Assembly: GCF_025140835.1 (NCBI RefSeq) | Contig: NZ_CP081153.1 | Span: 62,001-126,000, forward strand | Direction: 5' to 3' | Source of the DNA: Aliiroseovarius sp. M344 | GTDB lineage: Bacteria; Pseudomonadota; Alphaproteobacteria; Rhodobacterales; Rhodobacteraceae | DNA: 64,000 nt | In this document: piece after piece, positions 18,337-26,806 of the stretch | Layout: the number at the start of each line of letters is the position of its first letter | How positions within the stretch are numbered: position 1 is the stretch's first letter | Translations under genes and position numbers: made by a program | The notes under the pieces: generated by a model | What the model saw: the letters and a program-made list of their open reading frames with translations, nothing else | The model's database searches: none | Told to the model about the DNA's origin: nothing

Positions 18337-19257
18337 ATGTCGACCGCCAAAATCCTGCGTATCTATCTTGACCCCGAGCCTCTACAGCGCGCCCGGCAAG
18401 GGAAGTTCAACTTTGTGAACATGATCGCATCGGCTTTGGAGGGCCGAGGCTTTCGCGTGGAATATCGCAAGAATAGTGACTTAGAACGCCTGGCGTCGGC
18501 AGCACGTGGGGGCTATTCGCTGTTTTTGATGGATGACCCCATTCATGCGAATGCGCTGACCATGCGGCGCAGCTATTTCTATCCGTTTTGGCGGATCGAG
18601 GCGTCGGGAAAACGATGGGAGTTCGAGGTTGCCCAGAAAAGCTTCGACCCATCCGAGATTGACCACGACGAGGCAAAGGCTTGGGCGGACAAGTGGCGCA
18701 AGTGGTTGTTCAAAGGCGCAGCACTGCAGCCAACGACAGATGGTCCGATCTACATTGCGCTGCAAGGGCGGCTCTTAAGTCAGCGCAGCTTTCAAGCAGC
18801 CAGCCCAGTCGAGATGATTGAACAGGTATTGATAAAATTTCCTGATATCCCAGTACTTGCCGGGCTTCATCCGGCTGAAGTGTATACCCAGGAAGAGCGT
18901 GAGGCTTTGGAGGCGCTCCGCGAACGTTGTCCAAGCCTAACGATAACAACAGGTCAGATGGAACAAGCACTGGCCTCTTGCAGGTTTGTCGTGTCGCAGA
19001 ACTCGTCCGCGGCGTTTCTTGGGTATTTCTTTGGTAAGCCAGCGGTGCTTTTCGGGCGGATTGATTTCCACCACATCGCCGCAAATGTGCATGATCTGGG
19101 CGCGCAGCAAGCGCTCGACGTCGTGCAGAGTATGGCGCCGGAATTCGACCAATACCTCTATTGGTTTACGATGAAAAATGCGATCCGGGCAGATGCGGAT
19201 GACTGCGAAGAAAAGATATTGAATACTTTGGAAAAACGAGGGTGGCAGGTTGATTAG
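18337..19257 (+). CDS. Putative capsule/surface-carbohydrate glycosyltransferase-like protein
   Basis: I do not recognise a named gene. The 306-residue protein looks like a two-domain GT-B fold. The C-terminal half has the block SQNSSAAFLGYFFGKPAVLF followed by GRIDFHHIA, similar to the region in KpsC/KpsS-type capsule (Kdo) transferases, and a preceding GLHPAEVYTQEE stretch. The N-terminal half has LRIYLDPEPLQ and an aromatic-rich block (RRSYFYPFWRIE). No signal peptide or membrane segment. It stands alone, divergent from hslV (97 bases) and convergent with hemH (3 bases). A role in surface glycan synthesis is inference from local similarity only. Confidence 0.6.
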   Translation: MSTAKILRIYLDPEPLQRARQGKFNFVNMIASALEGRGFRVEYRKNSDLERLASAARGGYSLFLMDDPIHANALTMRRSYFYPFWRIEASGKRWEFEVAQKSFDPSEIDHDEAKAWADKWRKWLFKGAALQPTTDGPIYIALQGRLLSQRSFQAASPVEMIEQVLIKFPDIPVLAGLHPAEVYTQEEREALEALRERCPSLTITTGQMEQALASCRFVVSQNSSAAFLGYFFGKPAVLFGRIDFHHIAANVHDLGAQQALDVVQSMAPEFDQYLYWFTMKNAIRADADDCEEKILNTLEKRGWQVD

Positions 19258-19260
19258 AGA

Positions 19261-20289
19261 CTATTTTAGCCAACCCCCCAGATTGCGTTCAGCCACACCA
19301 AGAAGCGCTTCGATATGGGCGTCGTCATCATTCAGGCAAGGGATATAAGTGAAGCTTTCACCCCCGGCTTCAACAAACGCCTCCTGAATCTCTTCTTGGA
19401 TTTCTTCAAGCGTCTCGATGCAGTCTGCTGAAAAGGCGGGTGCGATCACGGCGATGTTCTTTTTGCCAGTCTCAGCCAGTCGTGCGACCTCTTTCACGGT
19501 GTATGGTTTCAACCACTCTTCAGGCCCGAAAACGGATTGGAAGGTGGTGGTGATGTCTTCATCGCCCCAGCCTAGCCGTTCTTTCAACAGGCGCGTGCCC
19601 TTTTGGCACTGGCAATGATACGGGTCGCCCTGCTGCAAATAGCGTTCCGGCATCCCATGGTAAGATACCACCAATAGGTCAGGCCGCTTTTCCATTCCCG
19701 CGTATCCACGTTCGACCGACTGGGCCAGCGCGTCGATATAGGCCGGGTCGTCAAAATAGGGCTCGATGGTGCGGCTGGCGGGTTGCCATGTTTCTTCCAT
19801 GAGCGCGCGGAAGAACTGGTCGTTCGCCGTTCCCATCGTTGCCCCTGCATATTGCGGATACAGCGGGAAGAACAGAATGCGGTCACACCCGGCCGCAACC
19901 ATTTCCTGCACTTTCGACTTGGTCGATGGATTGCCGTACCGCATACAAAAATCAGTGACTACTTCAGCGCCAAAGCGCTTCTCAAGCGCGGTGCGCAGTT
20001 TGACAATCTGCTGTTTGGTGATGGTCATCAGGGGGCTTTCGCCCTGCTCTTCATTCCAGATCGACTTGTACGCTTCACCGGATGAGAACGGGCGTTTTGT
20101 CAGGATAATTCCTTGCAAAATCGGCTGCCATTTCCAGGCGGGATAGTCGATCACCCGCTTGTCTGACAGAAACTCGTTCAGATAACGGCGCATCGACCAG
20201 TAGTCGTAGCCATCGGGCGTGCCAAGATTGGCAAACAGAACGCCGACCTTGCGGGCGGGCAACACGGGGTGGTTAGCTGGTTTCTTCAT
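19261..20289 (-). CDS. hemH: Ferrochelatase
   Basis: HemH inserts ferrous iron into protoporphyrin IX. The start chosen is ATG 20289 (MKKPANHPVLPARKVGVLFA), giving 342 residues. Key blocks are ANLGTPD, FFPLYPQYAGATMGT, the metal/proton-path His in VVSYHGMPERYLQQGDPY, and the acidic block FSADCIETLEEIQEE. A CQCQKGT segment follows the His motif; some ferrochelatases have cysteines that bind a cluster, but these are in a different place, so I claim none. With hemW and hemJ, three heme genes occur in the window. Confidence 0.96.
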   Translation of the reverse strand: MKKPANHPVLPARKVGVLFANLGTPDGYDYWSMRRYLNEFLSDKRVIDYPAWKWQPILQGIILTKRPFSSGEAYKSIWNEEQGESPLMTITKQQIVKLRTALEKRFGAEVVTDFCMRYGNPSTKSKVQEMVAAGCDRILFFPLYPQYAGATMGTANDQFFRALMEETWQPASRTIEPYFDDPAYIDALAQSVERGYAGMEKRPDLLVVSYHGMPERYLQQGDPYHCQCQKGTRLLKERLGWGDEDITTTFQSVFGPEEWLKPYTVKEVARLAETGKKNIAVIAPAFSADCIETLEEIQEEIQEAFVEAGGESFTYIPCLNDDDAHIEALLGVAERNLGGWLK

Positions 20290-20346
20290 GGTTATGATTA
20301 CGCTCCGTTTCCTACCTTGGATCAATCGCGGTCAGAAGGATGGGTG

Positions 20347-21180
20347 TCAATCGGGCAATTGGGTTTCGTCAGTGCCCAGCGCATCCGCAAGGCGAGCAGC
20401 GGCGGAACCGGGTCGAAGGGGCTTGGGCTGGCTGTCATCTGGCGCCCAACCGGTCAGAAAGACCAGATCAAAACTGGCCATGATGCTCCCATCCTCGGCT
20501 GGAAAGTGTTGAGCATAACGGTCATCAATGGCGGCAAGAAACGCGCGTGAAAGCGGCTGCTTTAGTCTCTGTTCCAGCGCATTTCGCTCTCCCATCAGGC
20601 GCAGATCACGGATCAGGGTTGTGGCGCTTTGGTAAGTTACCGAGCGCAGATCGCTGTCGGCGACGGTCAATGCAAAACCGGTGCGCTGCAACAATGCACC
20701 AAGATCGCGAATCTCGCCCATGGGAAGCACACGGGGCGAAAGGCCTCCGGTGGTTTCGACTTCCACTTCGGATAAGACCGCGCGCAACTCGGCCAGTGTC
20801 TGGCCACCGAACATCACGCCAATGAACAACCCGTCGGGCGTCAAGGCACGCTTTGCCTGGATCAGTTGGCCAATCGGATCGTTGGCCCAGTGAAGCGCAA
20901 GGCCGTGAATGACCAGATCGTGCGCGCCAACCTCAAGATCCAGCGTATCTTCATCGGATGCGATCACAGCATCGGGAAAGATCTTTCCCCAAACCTGCGG
21001 AAAACCTGTCACCACGGCAGGTTTGGTAAACGTTCTGTTAACCTCTGTCAGGCGATCCTTAACTTCATCCGCGGCAAGCGACTGCAGGAACAGCCCATCG
21101 GCTGTGGCGCGTTTGCGGTTGCGCATAAGCTGTTCGCGGTCGGTGAGGCGAGGAGGTGTGTTGGCGTCGGTCTGTGTCAT
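20347..21180 (-). CDS. BioC/NDUFAF5-like SAM-dependent methyltransferase
   Basis: Starting at ATG 21180 (MTQTDANTPPRLTDREQLMR), the 277-residue protein resembles the alphaproteobacterial family related to NDUFAF5, the mitochondrial complex I assembly factor. The NRKRA-FLQ N-terminal block and the central HDLVIHGLALHWANDPIGQL region are characteristic. The classic GxGxG SAM motif is weak (VVTGFPQVWGKIFPDA), so enzymatic activity is uncertain. In mitochondria NDUFAF5 hydroxylates an arginine of a complex I subunit. It is divergent from comF with 30 bases between starts. Confidence 0.8.
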   Translation of the reverse strand: MTQTDANTPPRLTDREQLMRNRKRATADGLFLQSLAADEVKDRLTEVNRTFTKPAVVTGFPQVWGKIFPDAVIASDEDTLDLEVGAHDLVIHGLALHWANDPIGQLIQAKRALTPDGLFIGVMFGGQTLAELRAVLSEVEVETTGGLSPRVLPMGEIRDLGALLQRTGFALTVADSDLRSVTYQSATTLIRDLRLMGERNALEQRLKQPLSRAFLAAIDDRYAQHFPAEDGSIMASFDLVFLTGWAPDDSQPKPLRPGSAAARLADALGTDETQLPD

Positions 21181-21210
21181 GGGCGGCGACCATAGTTGGA
21201 AGGATGGAAA

Positions 21211-21927
21211 ATGCAATCAGCGCTTGGCGTGCTTTACCCCCCACAATGTATCAGTTGCGACGCATCGACGGATACGGATTTTGCGCTGTGCGGTGCATGC
21301 TGGCGCGCGACACCGTTTATCGAAGGGTTGGTCTGCGACATGTGTGGCGATCCCTTGCCGGGAGAAGATGATGGCGACCCTGTCCATTGCGACGGCTGCA
21401 TATCTGCCCAGCGACCTTGGATAAAGGGACGCGCGGCTATGGTTTACAAAGACAACGCAAGGCGGCTGGTCTTGGCGCTAAAACACGGCGACCGGCCAGA
21501 ACTTGCCCGCGCCGCCGCCCCTTGGATGGCCCGCGCGGCGACCCCGTTGCTGTGTACCGATAGCTTGATTGTTCCGATGCCCATCCATTGGACTCGCTTG
21601 TTCCGACGCCGGTACAACCAGTCCGCGGAGCTTGCGCGTGCCCTTGCCGCGAACCTGAATGCCGAACATGCGCCAGATGCGCTTGAGCGGCACAAACGTA
21701 CGCGGGCCCATGACGGAATGGATATCGACGCACGCTTCGCCAATATGAAAGATGCGATCCGGCCACACCCGAAAAATGGTGCCGCCCTTGCGGGCCGGAA
21801 TGTGCTGCTGGTGGATGATGTTATGACCTCAGGCGCAAGTTTTGATGCCGCGACACAGGCGTGTCTTGATGCGGGCGCGGATCAAGTCCGCGTGCTGGCT
21901 CTTGCCCGCGTGACACGGGACGCATAG
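21211..21927 (+). CDS. comF: ComF-family phosphoribosyltransferase-like protein
   Basis: ComF proteins carry an N-terminal zinc-ribbon and a type I phosphoribosyltransferase fold; in competent bacteria they help uptake of transforming DNA. I start at ATG 21211 (MQSALGVLYPPQC) with AAGGA upstream. Cysteine pairs CISC, CGAC, CDMC and CDGC form the zinc-binding part (residues about 14-70). The PRPP-binding motif VLLVDDVMTSGASF is near residues 196-209, and the VPMPIHWTRLFRRRYNQS block is family-typical. Length is 238 residues. First gene of a compact rightward cluster. Confidence 0.9.
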   Translation: MQSALGVLYPPQCISCDASTDTDFALCGACWRATPFIEGLVCDMCGDPLPGEDDGDPVHCDGCISAQRPWIKGRAAMVYKDNARRLVLALKHGDRPELARAAAPWMARAATPLLCTDSLIVPMPIHWTRLFRRRYNQSAELARALAANLNAEHAPDALERHKRTRAHDGMDIDARFANMKDAIRPHPKNGAALAGRNVLLVDDVMTSGASFDAATQACLDAGADQVRVLALARVTRDA

Positions 21928-21975
21928 ATTTCGAACGTTCTGGCCGTCTTGGCCCGTCGCGAAACGGAGCACTTC

Positions 21976-22233
21976 ATGCAACCTGTCACCATTTATTCCT
22001 CACAGCTTTGTGGCTATTGCCACGCCGCCAAGCGCCTTTTGAACAGCAAGGGTGCCTCGTTTGACGAGATCGATGTGATGATGAACCCAGAAAAGCGGCA
22101 AGAGATGATGCAGCGCGCGAACGGTCGCCAAACGGTGCCTCAGATATTCATCGGCGACACGCATGTCGGTGGGTTTGACGATCTCTACGCGTTGGAGCGC
22201 GAGGCTAAACTTGACCGTTTGCTGGCAGGATAG
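21976..22233 (+). CDS. grxC: Glutaredoxin 3 (dithiol)
   Basis: GrxC is a small thiol-disulfide oxidoreductase reduced by glutathione. From ATG 21976 (MQPVTIYSSQLCGYC), with CGGAG 8 bases upstream, it has 85 residues. The active site is CGYC (residues 12-15), the cis-proline block is TVPQIFIG, and the GSH-binding GGFDDLYALE follows. Sits 3 bases before the nitrilase-family gene, a pairing that suits the deaminated-glutathione amidase role of that enzyme. Confidence 0.94.
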   Translation: MQPVTIYSSQLCGYCHAAKRLLNSKGASFDEIDVMMNPEKRQEMMQRANGRQTVPQIFIGDTHVGGFDDLYALEREAKLDRLLAG

Positions 22234-22236
22234 AGC

Positions 22237-23055
22237 ATGAGAACAGCGCTGATCCAGATTACTGCAGGCGAAGACCTTGCCGCCAATCTGAACACGGTGC
22301 GGGACATGGTTCGGGACGCCGCAAGCGCTGGAGCAGAGTTTGTCTTGACGCCCGAAGTCAGCAATATCCTGTCCAGCAGCCGACGATACCAAGCACAGGT
22401 TTTGCACCAGGAAGCGGATGATCCGTTCTTGAGCGCGATGCAAACTGAGGCAAGGGCGCTGGGCATCTGGTTGTTGGTTGGTTCTTTGGCGCTTAAGACG
22501 GGTGAGGCCGATGGACGCTTTGCCAATAGGTCTTTTCTGATCTCACCCGATGGTGTCATTCAGGCGCGATACGACAAGATTCACATGTTCGACGTCAAGA
22601 TAGACGAGACCGAGACCTATCGCGAAAGTGCCGCCTATCGCCCAGGCGCGCGGGCGGTGGTGGCCGAAACACCCTTTGGTAAGATCGGCATGACCATCTG
22701 CTATGACATGCGGTTTCCGCACTTATTTCGTAGGCTTTCCAAGGCGGGGGCGACGATCATCACAGCACCGGCGGCATTTTCACCAGTGACCGGCAAAGCG
22801 CATTGGGAAAGTCTGCTGCGCGCCCGTGCGATTGAAAACGGCGTGTTCATACTTGCACCGGCACAGTGCGGACAAAATGGACCCAAGCGCGCCACCCACG
22901 GGCATTCGCTGGTTATCTCGCCCTGGGGAGAGGTCTTGGCCGATGGCGGGGACACGCCGGGTATCACAATGGTTGATCTTGACCTTGCGGACGTGGGAAG
23001 GTCGCGCCGACGCGTGCCGTCACTTGACCATGATCGCGAATTTGAAGGTCCCTGA
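22237..23055 (+). CDS. Carbon-nitrogen hydrolase, deaminated glutathione amidase-like (Nit1)
   Basis: A 272-residue member of the nitrilase superfamily. The catalytic triad is visible as Glu in LTPEVSN, Lys in RYDKIHMFDV and Cys in MTICYDMRFPHLFR. The YDKIHMFDV and ICYDMRFP blocks are typical of the Nit1 branch that hydrolyses deaminated glutathione, a repair function. The grxC gene just upstream fits a glutathione theme. The stop overlaps the marR start by one base (TGATG). Confidence 0.88.
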   Translation: MRTALIQITAGEDLAANLNTVRDMVRDAASAGAEFVLTPEVSNILSSSRRYQAQVLHQEADDPFLSAMQTEARALGIWLLVGSLALKTGEADGRFANRSFLISPDGVIQARYDKIHMFDVKIDETETYRESAAYRPGARAVVAETPFGKIGMTICYDMRFPHLFRRLSKAGATIITAPAAFSPVTGKAHWESLLRARAIENGVFILAPAQCGQNGPKRATHGHSLVISPWGEVLADGGDTPGITMVDLDLADVGRSRRRVPSLDHDREFEGP

Positions 23056-23501
23056 TGTCAGAAAGCTCGGTTGATACCCTTTCGGTCGCCCTGTTCAGTG
23101 AAATGTTCATGGCCGATCAACTTGCGCGCAATCGCCTGTCGAAAGCGCTGCCCAAGGGTATGGAGCTGAGCCACTTTTCCGTGCTGAACCATCTGGCACG
23201 GCTGAACGAGGAAAAAAGCCCTGCACAGTTGGCAAAAGCGTTTCATGTGACGCGCGGGGCGATGACCAACACGCTGAACAAGCTGGAATGGGCGGGGCAT
23301 GTGCATATCCGCCCGGATTGGGATGACGCGCGGCGCAAGTTTGTAACGATTTCGCCGTCTGGCCGGTCGGCGCGGGATGCCGCATTGCAGGCGATCACGC
23401 CCATTATTGGCAACATGGTCACCAAGATCGGCGCGGACAATGTACGCAATGTCCTGCCAGTATTACGAGAAATGCGGCAGATTCTAAGCGATATGGAATG
23501 A
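23055..23501 (+). CDS. MarR-family transcriptional regulator
   Basis: A 148-residue winged-helix regulator. The DNA-binding region reads LAKAFHVTRGAMTNTLNKLE (recognition helix) followed by the wing RPDWDDARRKFVTISPSG. N-terminal and C-terminal helices would form the dimer interface. It overlaps the nitrilase stop by one base and the GNAT gene by four, so it is co-transcribed with them. Ligand unknown; a target within its own operon is possible. Confidence 0.9.
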   Translation: MSESSVDTLSVALFSEMFMADQLARNRLSKALPKGMELSHFSVLNHLARLNEEKSPAQLAKAFHVTRGAMTNTLNKLEWAGHVHIRPDWDDARRKFVTISPSGRSARDAALQAITPIIGNMVTKIGADNVRNVLPVLREMRQILSDME

Positions 23502-24283
23502 AGTCGCTGGAGTTTGCGACAGACCTGATGGCGCAGGCCGGGCAATGTCTTGTTCGCCGCCATTCTGATCGCATTGTTCAAACCACGCCCGCCGAGCCGA
23601 ATTTCTGGTTTGGCAATCGGGTGGTTTTTGCAGACCCTCCAACCGATGCGGCGACACTGATAACGCAATTCCAAGAGGACATCCCTGCTGCTGACCACAT
23701 TTGCATTGGCTGGGATGTTCCCAACCTGTCGCGCGCCGAGGTTGTCGCCGTGTTCGATGGGTCTGGGCTGCGCATTGAACAATCTGACACATTGGCGCTG
23801 CGCCGGGAATTTCATCGTGTGACAGCCCCCGCAGGCATAATAATTCGCCCCTTATCTGCGGCCGATGAGTGGGCCCAAAGCGAGTCGATCGCTAAGGTAG
23901 ACCTAATTAAGGATGGGGCGCCTGAGCGTGGTATGGATGACTATTTGAGCCAGAAAACGCAAGCACGACAGGCGCAAATCCAAAAGGGGTTGGGGCAATG
24001 GCTTGGCGCATTCGATGGCGACCGGCTGGCGGCAGATATGGGAATTTTCCACGACCAAACCCTGATCCGCTACCAATCAGTTCAGACCCATGAAGACTAT
24101 CGGCGACGTGGACTATGCTCGGCATTGTTATGCGCCAGTCTGGACTGGGCCAAGTCCCGCGCGCCAAGGGCGCTGCCGGTGATCGTTGCCCATGCTGACA
24201 GTGATGCCGGACGGCTGTATCGCCGGGCAGGGTTTGAGCTGGCTGAAACGACGATGAGCGCCTATCGGCCACCGAACGCTTGA
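23498..24283 (+). CDS. GNAT-family N-acetyltransferase
   Basis: The 261-residue protein has a variable N-terminal half (residues 1-105) and a C-terminal GNAT domain (about 110-258). The acetyl-CoA loop is approximated by HEDYRRRGLCSALLCASL, and the late block AHADSDAGRLYRRAGFEL is the usual GNAT motif B. Substrate cannot be read from sequence. It overlaps marR by 4 bases (ATGA) and ends 2 bases before the stop of convergent ubiG. Confidence 0.86.
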   Translation: MKSLEFATDLMAQAGQCLVRRHSDRIVQTTPAEPNFWFGNRVVFADPPTDAATLITQFQEDIPAADHICIGWDVPNLSRAEVVAVFDGSGLRIEQSDTLALRREFHRVTAPAGIIIRPLSAADEWAQSESIAKVDLIKDGAPERGMDDYLSQKTQARQAQIQKGLGQWLGAFDGDRLAADMGIFHDQTLIRYQSVQTHEDYRRRGLCSALLCASLDWAKSRAPRALPVIVAHADSDAGRLYRRAGFELAETTMSAYRPPNA

Positions 24284-24285
24284 CG

Positions 24286-25038
24286 CTAGCCCTTTGGCTT
24301 CACGCTTGTGATGGCATAATTCACCGACAGATCGCGGTCCGAGATTGACCATCTCCACCCCAACGGATTGAACACCATGCCTTTGCGGTCAACCACCGAC
24401 AGGCCGGCTTTGGTGATCAGGTCAGCCAGTTCGTCGGGCGTGATGAATTTTGACCATTCATGTGTGCCTTTGGGCAGCCAGCGCATGACATGCTCAGCGC
24501 CAACAATGGCCATCATAAAGCTTTTCGGATTGCGGTTGATTGTTGAAGCAACCATCAAACCGCCCGGCTTCAACAGCTTCTGGCAGGCGGTCAAATAGGC
24601 CAATGGGTCGGCGACATGTTCGACGACTTCCATATTCAGAACCACATCAAATTGCTCACCGGCGTCGGCTAATGCCTCGGCAGTGGTGTGGCGATAGTCG
24701 ATGCACAGCCCCATCTGTTCGGCATGAACCTGCGCAACCGGGATATTGCCCGCGGCTGCATCTGCCCCCACCACCTCGGCACCCAATCTGGCCATGGGTT
24801 CAGACAGCAGCCCGCCGCCACAGCCGATATCCAACAGGCGCAGGCCTTTGAACGGCTGAACATCCACCAGATCACGCCCGAACTCTGCCGCGATCTGGTT
24901 TGTGATATAGTCCAGACGCACCGGGTTCATCATGTGAAGCGGTTTAAACTTTCCGGTTGGATCCCACCACTCGGCGGCCATTGCTTCAAACTTGGCGACT
25001 TCGGCAGGATCAACGGTGGTCTGGGCTTCAGCACTCAT
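24286..25038 (-). CDS. ubiG: UbiG, ubiquinone O-methyltransferase
   Basis: UbiG performs both O-methylations in ubiquinone synthesis. I take ATG 25038 ([20 protein letters not shown]) as the start, 250 residues; a longer in-frame extension to 25269 runs through the divergent gene and is rejected. Seen: [24 protein letters not shown] motif [20 protein letters not shown], and the membrane-interaction/late block [19 protein letters not shown]. All are diagnostic of UbiG. It is divergent from prolyl aminopeptidase, 56 bases apart. Confidence 0.97.
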   Translation of the reverse strand: MSAEAQTTVDPAEVAKFEAMAAEWWDPTGKFKPLHMMNPVRLDYITNQIAAEFGRDLVDVQPFKGLRLLDIGCGGGLLSEPMARLGAEVVGADAAAGNIPVAQVHAEQMGLCIDYRHTTAEALADAGEQFDVVLNMEVVEHVADPLAYLTACQKLLKPGGLMVASTINRNPKSFMMAIVGAEHVMRWLPKGTHEWSKFITPDELADLITKAGLSVVDRKGMVFNPLGWRWSISDRDLSVNYAITSVKPKG

Positions 25039-25094
25039 GGCAAGCGTCTTTCTTTCTGATAGCGGGCGCGCGCGGGTCATTATATAGAGGACAT

Positions 25095-26084
25095 ATGGAC
25101 AAGGCCGCAGGAAAAAACAACGCCACTGCACGGCTTCATCCGCCGATCGACCCCTTCGATCGGCGTTTGCTGGATGTGGGCGATGGGCACAAAGTGTATG
25201 TCGAACAAAGCGGCAATCCCGACGGCATTCCGGTTGTTGTTCTGCACGGCGGGCCCGGCGGCGGATCATCGCCCGCGATGCGCCGGTTTTTTGACCCCGA
25301 CGATTATCGGATCATCTTGTTTGATCAACGCGGCTGTGGCCGATCGCGCCCCCATGCCTGCATCGAGGCAAACACCACGTGGCATTTGGTTCGGGATATC
25401 GAACATATCCGCCTGACCCTTGGTGTTGACCGTTGGGTGGTGTTTGGAGGCAGTTGGGGGGCAACGCTGGCACTGATCTATGCACAAGCGCACCCTGCCC
25501 GTGTGGCGTGGCTGGTTCTGCGCGGCGTATTTCTTGCCACGCAGGCCGAGCTAAATTGGTTTTATGGCGGCGGCGCCGGGCGTTTCTGGCCGGAGCTTTG
25601 GTCACGGTTTGAAGAGCTGATTCCCGAAGATGAACGTGTCGATATGATCGCGGCCTATAACCGGCGTTTGTTTTCCGGCAATAAGCAAGATGAAGCGCGA
25701 TACGCCAAGGCCTGGACCGGGTGGGAAAACGCGCTGGCATCGATCCAGAACACCGGCACGATGATTGACAGCCCTGCGGACTATGCACGCGCCTTTGCCC
25801 GGTTGGAGAACCACTATTTCACCCACGGCGCATTTCTTGAATCGGACGGCAAGATCCTGCGCGATATGCCAAAGATTGCTCATATACCAGGCACGATTGT
25901 ACAGGGTCGCCACGATATGATCTGCCCTCCCACCACCGCGTGGCAACTGCATCAACGCTGGCCGTCTTCGGACCTGCGGATGATCCATATGGCTGGCCAT
26001 GCCTTGTCCGAGCGCGGCATCGCAGATGAGCTTGTGTACACGATGGAAAAATTGGCGCGGCAACGCGATACTTTGGGCGTGTAA
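25095..26084 (+). CDS. pip: Prolyl aminopeptidase (proline iminopeptidase)
   Basis: Peptidase family S33; removes N-terminal proline from peptides. ATG 25095 ([20 protein letters not shown]) has AGAGGA just upstream and gives 329 residues. Motifs: oxyanion [29 protein letters not shown], nucleophile elbow [14 protein letters not shown], catalytic Asp in GRHDMICPP and His in MAGHALSE. Cytoplasmic, no signal peptide. Confidence 0.95.
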   Translation: MDKAAGKNNATARLHPPIDPFDRRLLDVGDGHKVYVEQSGNPDGIPVVVLHGGPGGGSSPAMRRFFDPDDYRIILFDQRGCGRSRPHACIEANTTWHLVRDIEHIRLTLGVDRWVVFGGSWGATLALIYAQAHPARVAWLVLRGVFLATQAELNWFYGGGAGRFWPELWSRFEELIPEDERVDMIAAYNRRLFSGNKQDEARYAKAWTGWENALASIQNTGTMIDSPADYARAFARLENHYFTHGAFLESDGKILRDMPKIAHIPGTIVQGRHDMICPPTTAWQLHQRWPSSDLRMIHMAGHALSERGIADELVYTMEKLARQRDTLGV

Positions 26085-26139
26085 GAGACTCGGCTTGCAT
26101 CCCACCTGCAACTGACCTATATCCTTCTTCAACAGCGGC

Positions 26140-26162
26140 GCTTCGGCCTCCACCCCCGAAGC
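26140..26162 (+). other. Leader hairpin upstream of rimP
   Basis: GCTTCGG (26140-26146) and CCGAAGC (26156-26162) can form a 7-bp stem with a 9-base loop in the RNA ahead of rimP. The GGCC at the 3' edge of its left arm could alternatively pair with the GGCC arms of the terminator hairpin at 26180, giving a possible switch. Confidence 0.45.
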
Positions 26163-26179
26163 TCCACCGGAAATTCCGA

Positions 26180-26202
26180 CGGGCCTGCTGGCCCGTTTTT
26201 TT
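26180..26202 (+). terminator. Intrinsic terminator/attenuator directly upstream of rimP
   Basis: CGGGCC-TGCT-GGCCCG followed by seven T residues is a textbook Rho-independent terminator. Its T tract ends 15 bases before the rimP start codon. It either ends pip transcription or, since little room is left for a promoter after it, attenuates transcription of the rimP-nusA-infB operon. Confidence 0.8.
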
Positions 26203-26217
26203 GTTTTGGAGATGCGT

Positions 26218-26802
26218 GTGAGCAACCTTGTTGCCAAAGCAGCAATAGACCGTCGGCTGGCCGATATCGTCGATCCCGTGATCGAAGGGATGGGCTTTGA
26301 GCTGGTGCGTTTGCGTCTGATGGGGGGCAACACGCCCACGTTGCAGATCATGGCGGAACGCCCAGAGGGCGGCATTGAGGTTGACGAATGCGCCGAGATT
26401 TCGACCGCGGTCAGCGCCATTCTGGATGTGGAAGACCCGATCGAGGACAACTATACCCTTGAGGTCGGATCACCCGGCATTGATCGCCCACTGACTCGCC
26501 TGAAGGATTTTGCAGAGTGGAGCGGCTATGTCGCCAAGATCGAAACGTCCGAGCTGATCGACGGCCGCAAGCGTTTCAAAGGCACATTGGCCGGGGTTGA
26601 CGGCAACGAGGTTCTGATCGAGATCGAGAACAAGGGTGAAACCGTGACCATCGGGCTCGATTTTGATTGGCTGTCAGAGGCCAAACTGGTCCTGACCGAC
26701 GACCTTATTCGCCAAGTTCTGAACCAGCGTAAGGATGCTGGCCAGATCGACGAAAAGCAATTTGACGAAATTCAAGAAATCACCGGTTCTGAGGAGGACT
26801 GA
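26218..26802 (+). CDS. rimP: RimP, ribosome maturation factor
   Basis: RimP is needed for assembly of the 30S subunit. I choose the GTG at 26218 ([20 protein letters not shown]), which lies 6 bases after GGAG; the ATG at 26212 touches that GGAG and is less likely. This gives 194 residues. Conserved blocks: [37 protein letters not shown] and [13 protein letters not shown]. First gene of the classical rimP-nusA-ylxR-infB operon. A short C-terminal acidic tail ends in GSEED. Confidence 0.95.
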   Translation: MSNLVAKAAIDRRLADIVDPVIEGMGFELVRLRLMGGNTPTLQIMAERPEGGIEVDECAEISTAVSAILDVEDPIEDNYTLEVGSPGIDRPLTRLKDFAEWSGYVAKIETSELIDGRKRFKGTLAGVDGNEVLIEIENKGETVTIGLDFDWLSEAKLVLTDDLIRQVLNQRKDAGQIDEKQFDEIQEITGSEED

Positions 26803-26806
26803 ATCC

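Noticed and set aside
19480..19640. Iron-sulfur cluster in ferrochelatase from the CQCQK segment
   Set aside because: Known cluster-binding ferrochelatases use differently placed C-terminal cysteines; two closely spaced Cys here are not enough.
24957..25094. 46-codon N-terminal extension of prolyl aminopeptidase
   Set aside because: It is antisense to the start of ubiG and the ATG at 25095 has its own ribosome site and the expected family length.
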